This document shows positions 44,324 through 52,290 of a DNA stretch of 64,000 nucleotides, in pieces. The DNA is from CAVVEQ01 sp963802095 (GTDB lineage Bacteria > Chloroflexota > Anaerolineae > Anaerolineales > Anaerolineaceae): the NCBI GenBank assembly GCA_963802095.1, contig CAWDHI010000001.1:124001-188000 (forward strand), written 5' to 3'. A program made the translations under genes and the position numbers. Below the pieces are notes generated by a model. The model ran no database searches and was not told the DNA's origin. It saw only the letters and a list, made by a program, of their open reading frames with translations. Positions within the stretch are counted from its first letter, which is position 1. Each line of letters starts with the position of its first letter.

Positions 44324-44437
44324 CGATTCCTCCTTGGTGCGAATTGTAAATGTTCCGGATTTATAGATTAAACCTTTTTGGAACAAAATTCAAGTATTCA
44401 TGGAGATTCGGCATGGGTATAATTTTTCATAGTAACG
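44324..44437. other. Divergent intergenic region between the SRPBCC fusion and radical SAM genes
   Basis: This 114-bp gap holds the AGGAGG of the minus gene (just past 44323) and the short-leader promoter of the plus gene. No other element was recognised. Confidence 0.5.
44395..44423 (+). promoter_or_regulatory. Probable promoter of the radical SAM gene with a very short leader
   Basis: A perfect TATAAT at 44418-44423 ends 14 bases before the ATG. TATTCA at 44395-44400 is a partial -35 with a 17-base spacer. No ribosome binding site is seen, so the transcript may be nearly leaderless. Confidence 0.5.
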
Positions 44438-45217
44438 ATGTCCATTCCATTGCAGACGAAGATCGTTTACGGCCCCGTGTACTCCCGAAGGCTGGGTATT
44501 TCGCTGGGGATCAACCCACTTTCGCCGTATTACAAGATCTGCAATTTTGACTGCATATACTGCCAGTACGGCAGATCAACCCTGAAAACCGATCATCCCT
44601 CCGCAGCAAGTCTATTTTCCGCGGAACAGATTATTGCGGAGGTAGAAAAAGCATTGCGAGCAGGACCGAAGTTGGAAGCGATCACTTTTTCCGGGAATGG
44701 CGAACCCACCCTGCACCCGGAGTTTGCCCTTATCGCGGAGGAAACGCTCCGGCTCCGCGACCGGTTCCTTCCGAAGGTGCCAGTCGCGGTTTACACAAAC
44801 GGAACCACCCTGGGGAATGAAATAATTCACCGGATCCTGGAGCAGGTCGAATTACCTCTTGTGAAAATGGATGCAGGAGACCAAACCAAATTCTCAGCGA
44901 TCAACCGCCCATGCGCAGATCTGAAATTCGGTGACCTGGTTGAAATTGTGAAAAGGTTGAAAGGATCAATTCTTCAATGCCTTTTCTTCAGGAGAACTGT
45001 AAGTAATTGTGGCGGGGAAGAATATAGATCCTGGCTGGAAACGATAAATCAAATCAAACCTGCTGCAGTTCAAATCTACAGTCTTACCGAAAAGGACGAG
45101 GAGAATAATCTGGAGCCGCTAAAACCCTACGAATTAAGAACGATCGCGGAGGATGTAATCGCCAGGCTGGGCATCAAAGCTGAAGCATATTGGGCACCAA
45201 CAACCTGGTTACGGTGA
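44438..45217 (+). CDS. Radical SAM protein of unknown function
   Basis: A protein of 259 residues. The 4Fe-4S cluster motif is Cys35-x3-Cys39-x2-Cys42 in CNFDCIYCQYG. The conserved start VYGPVYSRRLGISLGINPL and TFSGNGEPTLHPEF are typical of the COG0731-like branch of radical SAM enzymes, related to TYW1. No second cluster is obvious. It stands alone and converges with the MFS gene, 14 bases away. The reaction is unknown. Confidence 0.85.
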   Translation: MSIPLQTKIVYGPVYSRRLGISLGINPLSPYYKICNFDCIYCQYGRSTLKTDHPSAASLFSAEQIIAEVEKALRAGPKLEAITFSGNGEPTLHPEFALIAEETLRLRDRFLPKVPVAVYTNGTTLGNEIIHRILEQVELPLVKMDAGDQTKFSAINRPCADLKFGDLVEIVKRLKGSILQCLFFRRTVSNCGGEEYRSWLETINQIKPAAVQIYSLTEKDEENNLEPLKPYELRTIAEDVIARLGIKAEAYWAPTTWLR

Positions 45218-45231
45218 ACACGGTTCCAGGA

Positions 45232-46650
45232 TCATTCGGGGGATTGAGTATCCATCTGGCCGGTCTCGATCGCCTGGCGGATCTCTTCCTGCCTTCGGCG
45301 ATTTATGGGATATTTCCATGCCAGTAGCATGGATGCCCCCAATAGCACAGCACAGACGGGGCCGATAAGTGCCCGGATCGCAAACAGAGCGGATTCAGGT
45401 TGAATTACCGATAATGAAGTTGCAGGGTCAACCGGGATTCTGTACCCGCTGAAGGAAAGCACCAGCTGCATCAAGGCGAGGATAGCAGCTGAACCGGATT
45501 TTTGAATAAAAATGATAAAACCGTAATACGATGCCTCGCGGTGAAATCCAGTGTTGAGCTGGTCCTGGTCGATAACATCCGGGATGATCGATGCGGGGAT
45601 CACATGCGCAGCTGCAACGCCGACACCCGCACCAATGATGAGGAGATAAATGACCGGGGTAAAGTGGGGTGGGAGGAGGAAGAGAGCAAGCATCACCAGG
45701 AGCCACCAACCGACGGCAAGGATATATGCATTTTGTTTCCCGAACTTCTTTGCAAGGAAAACAATCAGCGGTATGAATATAAGAGTGGAGATCATCAACA
45801 ACCCGAGGATGAGATCCACCTGGTCCGGGATCCTGAGCCAGAAGGTTAGAAAATATTGGAACAGCGCTCCCGCAAGGCTGACCGTCACCCAGGCAGTTGC
45901 ATAAATGCCTGCGGCGTAACGGAAGGGTTTGTTACTCCAGGTGAGTTGAAAACCTTTGAGCAGTTTGAAGTCGTCCCTTCTCACGTTCTGAAATTTTTCT
46001 CTAATGAAGAAGAAAAGCAAAAAATATGGAATGATCGCCAGAATCCCGAATACGATCGCAACTTCGAGGTAGGCAGCCTTTTTATCAACCACTTGTTCAA
46101 CGAAGAACGGCATCGCCACCGCAGCGACGAGCCCGGCGATGACGCTTACCACCATGCGGTAACCGTTCAGGCTGGTACGCTCGTTGTAGTCACTGGTAAG
46201 TTCCGGGGTCAGTGCCGAGTATGGCACCGCGACGATCGTGTAGGAAGTATCAAAGAGAATGTAGACCAGGCTGTAATAAACACACAACGCAGCCTGCGAT
46301 TCGAAAGGTGGTATCCACCATAATAAAATGAAAGAGAATCCAAATGGAATTGCGCCAAAAAGGAAGAACGGCCTGCGCCTTCCCCAACGGGTGCGGACTT
46401 TATCGGCCAAAACACCGATTATAGGATCATTGATGGCATCCCAAATTCCACCGATTAGCAGAACTGGCACAGCATAGATTGGCTGAAGGCCGGCAACATT
46501 ATTCAGGAAAAAGGCAAAAAAGAATCCGAAGATCGTCGAAAGCGAGCTGTTACCCCAATCCCCCAGGCCGTAAACCAACTTTGTGCGCTTGAGGAGTTGA
46601 TTTTTCTGCGGGGGTTTGGCAGGGGTGCTGGCGGCGGTATGCGCTGACAT
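45232..46650 (-). CDS. MFS transporter of the GPH (MelB-like) sugar:cation symporter family
   Basis: A protein of 472 residues with about twelve helices. The N-terminal KLVYGLGDWGNSSLSTIFGFFFAFFLNNVAGL and NDPIIGVLADKVRTRWGRRRPFFLFGAIPFG are the GPH signature (loop 2-3 DxxxxRxGRRRP). It likely imports a glycoside or oligosaccharide with Na+ or H+. No glycosidase is directly next to it, but GH127 and GH13 genes are in the window. Substrate unknown. Confidence 0.88.
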   Translation of the reverse strand: MSAHTAASTPAKPPQKNQLLKRTKLVYGLGDWGNSSLSTIFGFFFAFFLNNVAGLQPIYAVPVLLIGGIWDAINDPIIGVLADKVRTRWGRRRPFFLFGAIPFGFSFILLWWIPPFESQAALCVYYSLVYILFDTSYTIVAVPYSALTPELTSDYNERTSLNGYRMVVSVIAGLVAAVAMPFFVEQVVDKKAAYLEVAIVFGILAIIPYFLLFFFIREKFQNVRRDDFKLLKGFQLTWSNKPFRYAAGIYATAWVTVSLAGALFQYFLTFWLRIPDQVDLILGLLMISTLIFIPLIVFLAKKFGKQNAYILAVGWWLLVMLALFLLPPHFTPVIYLLIIGAGVGVAAAHVIPASIIPDVIDQDQLNTGFHREASYYGFIIFIQKSGSAAILALMQLVLSFSGYRIPVDPATSLSVIQPESALFAIRALIGPVCAVLLGASMLLAWKYPINRRRQEEIRQAIETGQMDTQSPE

Positions 46651-46683
46651 GGATAAGTCGATTTATTATTTGAAATTATGGAT

Positions 46684-47544
46684 CTATGATGAGAAAACAC
46701 CCAAGTCTTGTTTTGGATCAGCCCAAAGGGCAAAAACAGCTGTGGATACCGGGCGGTTTGCGCTTGAATCCATTAATACCAGTTCGCCCATTCGGGTGCT
46801 GCCAGGACGGTCTTTCATCAGTGAATAGAGGGCTATTCCCAGGGTGAGTGAGGAAGCCTTGACAGCGTAGGCGGTGATCAAAAGGAACATTGGATTGGTT
46901 GAGAGCACCTGATGGCAGGCCTCAAGCAGCACAGGGAGCAACGCGTAAAATTCCCAGACTTCGCCTTTTGGCCCCCTCCCAAACTTTGGTGGATCAAGGA
47001 TGATCCCATCATATTTCGAACCGCGCCTGGCTTCCCGCTGGACGAACTTAAGGGCATCATCAACGATCCAGCGGATGGGTTTGGAAAGCAAACCGGAGAG
47101 ATCCTGGTTTTCCCTTGCCCAACCGATAGCCTTTCTGGAAGCATCCACGTGGGTCACATGGGCGCCACCTGCCGCGGCAGCCAGCGTGGCCATACCTGTG
47201 TATCCAAAGAGGTTTAATACCTTAACACCAGGTTGTTGACTTACGCAACCGCGAATAAAATCCCATTGGGAAGCCTGTTCTGGAAAGATACCCACATGCC
47301 GTGAATTTGAGAGACGGATAACGCAGCGAAGATCGGTATAGCCAATCTGCCATTCCTTGGGAATCGGTTTGCGAAATTGCCAGTGCCCGCCATTTTCTTC
47401 CGGCGCGGGTTGAAATACGGCATCTGATTTTTGCCACTCTCCAATGTCCAAAGCAGGTTTCCAGATAGCTTCTGCCTCAGGGCGGATGAGGAGATGGTCA
47501 CCAAATCGTTCCAATTTTTGGCCATTGCCGCTATCCAGGAGCAC
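46684..47544 (-). CDS. RlmI-like class I SAM-dependent rRNA methyltransferase
   Basis: A protein of 286 residues. The SAM motif is LNLFGYTGMATLAAAAGGAHVTHVDAS, and the catalytic-type motif is IILDPPKFGRGPKG. This fits the RlmI/RlmK family (23S rRNA m5C or m2G), but the N-terminal PUA domain of true RlmI is missing. The start is probably the GTG at 47544, because an in-frame TAG lies upstream. The target base is unknown. Confidence 0.8.
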   Translation of the reverse strand: MLLDSGNGQKLERFGDHLLIRPEAEAIWKPALDIGEWQKSDAVFQPAPEENGGHWQFRKPIPKEWQIGYTDLRCVIRLSNSRHVGIFPEQASQWDFIRGCVSQQPGVKVLNLFGYTGMATLAAAAGGAHVTHVDASRKAIGWARENQDLSGLLSKPIRWIVDDALKFVQREARRGSKYDGIILDPPKFGRGPKGEVWEFYALLPVLLEACHQVLSTNPMFLLITAYAVKASSLTLGIALYSLMKDRPGSTRMGELVLMDSSANRPVSTAVFALWADPKQDLGVFSS

Positions 47545-47779
47545 ATAATCCAGCCAGGTAGACGGATTCTACAACCAGGATACTTGTTTTGATTTCACTT
47601 TTCATGGCATAACCGAATTTCTGATACGAAAAATCAGTATACCAGCATATAATTTCCGAAAATTTCCAAGTTCAATTGTTAATGGATGGATTAGAAAATT
47701 TCTTGCAGCGGAAAATTCCACTAGAATTGAAAAATGGAACCTGAAACAGGTACTGGCATTCTTCAAAAGGATCGGACAG

Positions 47780-48391
47780 GTGCGCCATAAAAGCAACCCT
47801 TGCGGATGCATTGCAGCTGGGGCATTGGGAGGAGCATTTCTGCTTTTCCTTGTCTGGGTCCTGATGGGAAACTACCTGATCGCTTCCGATAAACTGGAAC
47901 GGGTGGATGCGATCGTGATCTTGAGCGGGGCGGAAAACGACCGAATTCCGGAGGCAGCCAGGCTATACCAGGAGGGGTATTCGGATACAGTGATCCTGAC
48001 GGATACGGGTTGGAGCGTTTTCCCCAATCTTGAGAAGGAAACGATCGGCATTGATCCAAACGTGATCAAAACAACGGAATTGACAGAAATGGGTGTACCC
48101 ATTAGTAATATTATCTTGCCAGAGACTATCGTGAACAGTACCGCCGGGGAGGCAGAGGCAGTTTTGGATACGATGCAACGCCAGGGGATGGAATCCGCGA
48201 TGATCGTAACTGACCCATACCACACCCGGCGTGCAAAGATGATTTTTGATAACCTTTTTGTAGGCACAGGTATCCAACTTTTGTCACACCCGGTGGATGG
48301 GCACTGGTTTAAACCATTCAGCTGGTGGCTTCATCCACTGGGCTGGAAGTATGCCATCCTGGAATATTTAAAAATCGCCTTCCAACAGTAG
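47780..48391 (+). CDS. YdcF-like DUF218 membrane-anchored protein
   Basis: A protein of 203 residues from a GTG with AGGA upstream. One membrane helix (CIAAGALGGAFLLFLVWVLMGNYL) is followed by an extracellular DUF218 domain: DAIVILSGAENDRIPEAARLYQEGYSDTVILT and later NSTAGEAEAVLDTMQRQGM and TDPYHTRRAKMIFDNLF. Relatives (SanA, YdcF) are linked to envelope barrier function. The exact reaction is unknown. The frame is open upstream of 47780, but without a good start codon. Confidence 0.85.
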   Translation: MRHKSNPCGCIAAGALGGAFLLFLVWVLMGNYLIASDKLERVDAIVILSGAENDRIPEAARLYQEGYSDTVILTDTGWSVFPNLEKETIGIDPNVIKTTELTEMGVPISNIILPETIVNSTAGEAEAVLDTMQRQGMESAMIVTDPYHTRRAKMIFDNLFVGTGIQLLSHPVDGHWFKPFSWWLHPLGWKYAILEYLKIAFQQ

Positions 48392-48392
48392 T

Positions 48393-48430
48393 TTAAAAAA
48401 AAGAACAGGGCCACAGTTGGTGACCCTGTT
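48393..48430 (-). terminator. Terminator of the cold-shock gene
   Basis: AACAGGG (48404-48410) and CCCTGTT (48424-48430), extended by inner pairs, form the stem. In the minus direction a long T run follows (opposite 48393-48402). It lies 20 bases past the stop at 48450. Confidence 0.85.
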
Positions 48431-48449
48431 GGTTAGGTAAGATCAGGTC

Positions 48450-48662
48450 TTACTCGGCTGAGCGGACCTCAGCAGCCTGCAAACCCTTGGTGCCTTTTTC
48501 GATCGAAAATTCGACCTTTTGGCCTTCCTTCAAGGATTTGTAACCATCCATATCAATGGCGGAGAAGTGGACGAAGACATCTTCGCCATCATCACGACCA
48601 ATGAAACCGTAACCCTTGGCTGGGTTGAACCACTTAACGGTACCAACAAAACGTTCTGCCAT
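48450..48662 (-). CDS. Cold-shock protein (CspA family)
   Basis: A protein of 70 residues, one cold-shock domain. RNP1 is KGYGFIGRDDG and RNP2 is DVFVHFSAI. It binds single-stranded RNA and DNA as a chaperone. The start MAERFVGTVKWF at 48662 has AGAGGAAG upstream. The GTG at 48680 is not needed. The leader is long and folded (48693-48751), as in other cspA genes, so expression is probably controlled by temperature at the RNA level. Confidence 0.95.
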   Translation of the reverse strand: MAERFVGTVKWFNPAKGYGFIGRDDGEDVFVHFSAIDMDGYKSLKEGQKVEFSIEKGTKGLQAAEVRSAE

Positions 48663-48692
48663 TACTTCTTCCTCTTTCATAAAAAGAATTTT

Positions 48693-48751
48693 GAGACGCC
48701 GCTCCCTGTTTCAAAGGGAGGATCATGAGCATGCCGTAATGAAGGCGTCTC
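48693..48751 (-). promoter_or_regulatory. Folded 5' leader of the cold-shock gene
   Basis: An outer 8-bp stem (GAGACGCC 48693-48700 with GGCGTCTC 48744-48751) encloses an inner hairpin (CTCCCT 48702-48707 with AGGGAG 48715-48720). It begins at about the predicted transcript start and ends 30 bases before the start codon. Such structures act as thermosensors in known cspA leaders. Confidence 0.65.
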
Positions 48752-48765
48752 GTCCGGGGCAGAAG

Positions 48766-48792
48766 ATTATCACGCAAGAAGGCCTGTGTCAA
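48766..48792 (-). promoter_or_regulatory. Promoter of the cold-shock gene
   Basis: On the minus strand a perfect TTGACA (48787-48792), a short 15-base spacer and GATAAT (48766-48771). The predicted start near 48758 gives a leader of about 95 bases. Confidence 0.6.
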
Positions 48793-48861
48793 GGCATATA
48801 TTAATCAGGTATGAATATTATTGGAAAGAAAGGGTGTTCATGGCAAGGGATCAGGTCGGAA

Positions 48862-48867
48862 TATAAT
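48862..48867 (+). promoter_or_regulatory. -10 element directly before the TPR gene
   Basis: A perfect TATAAT ends only 7 bases before the ATG at 48875, with TTCATG (48837-48842) as a poor -35. This implies a leaderless transcript and argues against the longer frame from 48821. Confidence 0.5.
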
Positions 48868-48874
48868 AGCACCG

Positions 48875-50299
48875 ATGGATGAAAAAAAATACTTGAAACG
48901 TATTGGAATCATATTGGGAGCTTTTCTCATCTGTGTGATGGTTGCCTGGGGTGTCTATGTCAATCAGGTGGAAGCGACAAGGCAAAAGGCCGAAACCGCA
49001 GGCAGGGAAGCCAGGTATTCCGATGAGGCAACCGCGCTGTTGGAATTAGCTCGGTTTGAGCCCTGGAGGAAAGATCTGCCGGGTATGATAGCCGGGGCGT
49101 TTTACCTATCTGGAGATTTTAACAACGCAGCAGTATGGTATTCCGAAGCGCTCGCGACTGTGCCTATGGGACAAACTGAGAAATTTCAATATGGACTGGC
49201 ATTGTTACGAATCGGAAAACCAGAAGAAGCGCGAAGTGTTCTGAGTAGCCTTGGCCCCTTTTTAGAACTCACTGGTACAGAGATTCAGGAACTTAGCCAG
49301 GAATGGCGCAGCCTTGGGAATCCCGAGGTTGCGTTATCCGTTCTGGAAGAATTGAAAAGAAACGGTGATCTCCCGGCAATGGAATTGGATTGGGATTACG
49401 CTGTACTTTCCGCCGTACTTCACCCTGAATCTGCCCTACCAGTTATTATGTCGGTGACATCGGAAAATCTGCAACTCCGGGAAAAACTAACTCCGCTCAT
49501 AACCATCCTCAATTCAACTTACCTCAAGGATACAGAGCGATGGAACGGGGTAGGCAGCTACCTTTTTGAAAACCAGGAGTGGGATCTGGCGGAAATTGCT
49601 TTCAAACAGGACATCCATCTGAAACCTTCCGATTCGGAGAGTTGGGCGATGCTGGGCCAATCCAAATTGATGCAAGGGAAGGAAGGGTACCCTGATTTAG
49701 TCAAAGCGATCGAGCTTAATAACCGCTCGCGTTTGGGGCGGTATTTTTTGGCAAAATATTGGCGGGATCGCGGTCAGGTTTCGATTTCCAGGAATTACCT
49801 GGAATCTCTCTCCTCAGAGGAGCCCATGGAGCCCTTCTGGTTGCTTGAACTGGGGAAAACCGCGTACGCAGCAGGAGATACCTCCGGAGCTCTGGAGTAC
49901 TTTCAATCCGCTGTGAATATCGATCAGGAGAACCTCACGTCCTTGCAATCATTGGGGGAATTCTGCTTGTTGAACGGAATAGATCTCGAAGGAACCGGCG
50001 AAACCGCTGTTCAACGATCTATGCTGATTGACCCGGATGATCCGGTTTCCAACGACCTGATGGGTTGGCTGTTACTCAGCCGGGGTGATCCAGATAATGC
50101 CCTGAAGTTCTTAAAAAAATCTGTGGCTGCTGACAATGCTTCAGCCCGCAGCCGCTTACATCTTGCCCAGGCTTTTTGGGGAGTGGGTAACACGGTATCA
50201 GCGAAGCAGGAATTCCAGGCCGCATTTGCCCTTGACCCGAATGGCGCAGTTGGTTTGACCGCAAGTAGACTGCTCGAACAGTATTTCCCGGAGAATTGA
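48875..50299 (+). CDS. Membrane-anchored tetratricopeptide repeat protein
   Basis: A protein of 474 residues. One N-terminal membrane helix (IGIILGAFLICVMVAWGVYV) is followed by about ten TPR-like helical pairs, for example GAFYLSGDFNNAAVWYSEALATVPM and GKTAYAAGDTSGALEYFQSAVNID. It is a likely scaffold on the outer membrane face. It is the first gene of an apparent operon with a lipoprotein, mtaB and a GH13 enzyme. No partner is known. Confidence 0.85.
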   Translation: MDEKKYLKRIGIILGAFLICVMVAWGVYVNQVEATRQKAETAGREARYSDEATALLELARFEPWRKDLPGMIAGAFYLSGDFNNAAVWYSEALATVPMGQTEKFQYGLALLRIGKPEEARSVLSSLGPFLELTGTEIQELSQEWRSLGNPEVALSVLEELKRNGDLPAMELDWDYAVLSAVLHPESALPVIMSVTSENLQLREKLTPLITILNSTYLKDTERWNGVGSYLFENQEWDLAEIAFKQDIHLKPSDSESWAMLGQSKLMQGKEGYPDLVKAIELNNRSRLGRYFLAKYWRDRGQVSISRNYLESLSSEEPMEPFWLLELGKTAYAAGDTSGALEYFQSAVNIDQENLTSLQSLGEFCLLNGIDLEGTGETAVQRSMLIDPDDPVSNDLMGWLLLSRGDPDNALKFLKKSVAADNASARSRLHLAQAFWGVGNTVSAKQEFQAAFALDPNGAVGLTASRLLEQYFPEN

Positions 50300-50329
50300 A
50301 TCAATCGTTCTAAGGTAAAATCCGACCTG

Positions 50330-51010
50330 ATGAAAACGATAATTACTATTCTGGGGATCGCGGCAATCATAGCCATCCAAGGTTGTTCTGTGATTAATTT
50401 CGGAAACCCGCTTGCTCCCACTCCAATTTTTGGCTCGGAAAATGGGATTCCTGAAAGCCCGATTCTTTTCCAGGACGACTTCAGTCAGAAAGGAAGCGGT
50501 TGGACGACCCTGGTTTCCCCCCAAGGATCCTCCGTGGCATACGCTCACCAGGGGCTTGAATTCATAAATTATGAAGCTGAAAAGGACTTCTGGTCAACCC
50601 GGGAGGGAGAATACTCCAACATAGCCGTAGGCGTGGATGGTTCCAAGCTTGGCGGACCGGACGACAACACTTTTGGTGTGATCTGCCGTTATGTGGATAC
50701 TGGAAATTTCTACGCATTTCTGATCGGAAGTGACGGATACTACGGGATCATAAAGGTCAAGGATGGTGTTTATTCCCTTTTGAGCGGTAATAGAATGGAT
50801 TACAGCCCCAGCATTGTGCGTGGTACGGGTACAAACCGGATCCTTGGGGTGTGCTCTGAGGATGAGCTGGGTTTGTTCGTGAACGGGGACTTACTTACGA
50901 TAGTGCAGGATACCGATTTCACTCAGGGACAGATCGGATTGATCTCAGGGACAAATGCGAAACCAGGCACGGATATCCTCTTCGATAACATGATCCTATA
51001 CCAGCAATGA
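50330..51010 (+). CDS. Lipoprotein with a concanavalin/LamG-like domain
   Basis: A protein of 226 residues. The signal peptide ends in a lipobox (AIQGC, Cys19). The rest (about 45-226) reads as a jelly-roll of the LamG/DUF1080 type: FQDDFSQKGSGW, then NTFGVICRYVDTGNFYAFLIGSDGYYGI and GLFVNGDLLTIVQD, and a last strand ILFDNMILYQ. Such domains bind glycans. A TAAAAT sits 10 bases upstream of the ATG. The stop overlaps the mtaB ATG (ATGA). Confidence 0.8.
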   Translation: MKTIITILGIAAIIAIQGCSVINFGNPLAPTPIFGSENGIPESPILFQDDFSQKGSGWTTLVSPQGSSVAYAHQGLEFINYEAEKDFWSTREGEYSNIAVGVDGSKLGGPDDNTFGVICRYVDTGNFYAFLIGSDGYYGIIKVKDGVYSLLSGNRMDYSPSIVRGTGTNRILGVCSEDELGLFVNGDLLTIVQDTDFTQGQIGLISGTNAKPGTDILFDNMILYQQ

Positions 51011-52290
51011 AGGTCTATTTCGACAGCATAGGCTGCAGGTTAAATCAGGCTGAGATCGAGAAATTCGCCAGCCAATTCCACGCCCAGGGTCACGAGATCG
51101 TGGCTTTGCCAGTTGATGCAGATTTGGTTGTCATTAATACCTGTTCTGTTACCAGTGAAGCAGCTTCGGATTCCAGACAAAAGATCCGCCAGGCAGGAAA
51201 GGCGGGATGCCGGAGGATCATCCCTGTTGGTTGCCTCTCATCCCTTGAGGGAGACGTTCTTCGAAACCTGCAAGGCGTCGATATAGTTGTTCCTAATTCA
51301 GAAAAGGATAACCTTGTGAACCTGATCCTGGGTTCCGGTTTCTCACAGCGGACTATCATTTCCCGCGAGGGAGTTCAGGGATCACGAAAACGGATTCGTG
51401 CGTTCATCAAAGCTCAGGATGGTTGTGACCAGCACTGTACCTACTGCATCACACGGCTTGCAAGGGGGAAGAGCCGGTCCATGACTCTGAGGGAAGTGAT
51501 TGCAGATATTGGGGCGGCGGAGAGAAGCGGTGCCAAGGAGGCAGTGCTAAGCGGTGTGCAGCTCGGCTCTTGGGGCAAGGATCTGATCCCGGCAAGAGAT
51601 ATTGCCTGGTTGATCCAACGTATCCTTGATGAGACGTCCATTCCACGGCTGCGGTTATCTTCGATCGAACCTTGGGATCTTCCCGAGACGTTTTACGATC
51701 TCTGGAATGATCCCCGTCTCTGCCACCAATTGCACCTCCCGCTTCAATCCGGGTGCGCAACTACATTAAAACGCATGGGGCGGATCAATACACCCGAGAC
51801 ATATAAGGAAATCATTGAAAAAATACGCAATGTCATCTCTGATATTGCGATAACAACGGACATCCTCGTGGGGTTTCCAGGAGAGACGGATGATGAATTT
51901 GAGCAAAGTGTTGACTTTGTAGAGGATATCCAATTTGCAGGCGGGCATGTTTTCTCTTATTCAGAGAGAACAGGAACCCCTTCTGTATCGCTGCCCGGAA
52001 AAGTGGACCCAAAGGTGAAAAAAAATCGCAGCCAGATCATGCGCTCTGTTATGGAAAAATCCAAGCAACAATATCAGGATGGGTTTTTGGATCGAACTGT
52101 CGAAGTACTCTGGGAAAGTTGCAGCCAAAAAAATGGGAATACCTGGAACTTGCGTGGATTGAGCGGTAATTATCTACGGGTGGTGGCTGAATCTCGGAAC
52201 CCGCTGGTAAATGAGATAAGCTGTGTGAAATTGAAAAAGTACGGGCAAAGCGGAATATCAGGGATCATCTTGGCACGGCGAATAATATGA
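51007..52290 (+). CDS. mtaB: tRNA t6A37 methylthiotransferase MtaB
   Basis: A protein of 427 residues. The N-terminal MTTase domain begins VYFDSIGCRLNQAEIEKFA with Cys ligands in NTCSVTSEA and VGCLSS. The radical SAM motif is CDQHCTYCITRLARGKSRS, and a C-terminal TRAM domain follows. The short N-terminus and GCRLNQ fit MtaB rather than MiaB or RimO. It converts t6A to ms2t6A in tRNAs reading ANN codons. It overlaps both neighbours by 4 bases. Confidence 0.93.
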   Translation: MKVYFDSIGCRLNQAEIEKFASQFHAQGHEIVALPVDADLVVINTCSVTSEAASDSRQKIRQAGKAGCRRIIPVGCLSSLEGDVLRNLQGVDIVVPNSEKDNLVNLILGSGFSQRTIISREGVQGSRKRIRAFIKAQDGCDQHCTYCITRLARGKSRSMTLREVIADIGAAERSGAKEAVLSGVQLGSWGKDLIPARDIAWLIQRILDETSIPRLRLSSIEPWDLPETFYDLWNDPRLCHQLHLPLQSGCATTLKRMGRINTPETYKEIIEKIRNVISDIAITTDILVGFPGETDDEFEQSVDFVEDIQFAGGHVFSYSERTGTPSVSLPGKVDPKVKKNRSQIMRSVMEKSKQQYQDGFLDRTVEVLWESCSQKNGNTWNLRGLSGNYLRVVAESRNPLVNEISCVKLKKYGQSGISGIILARRII

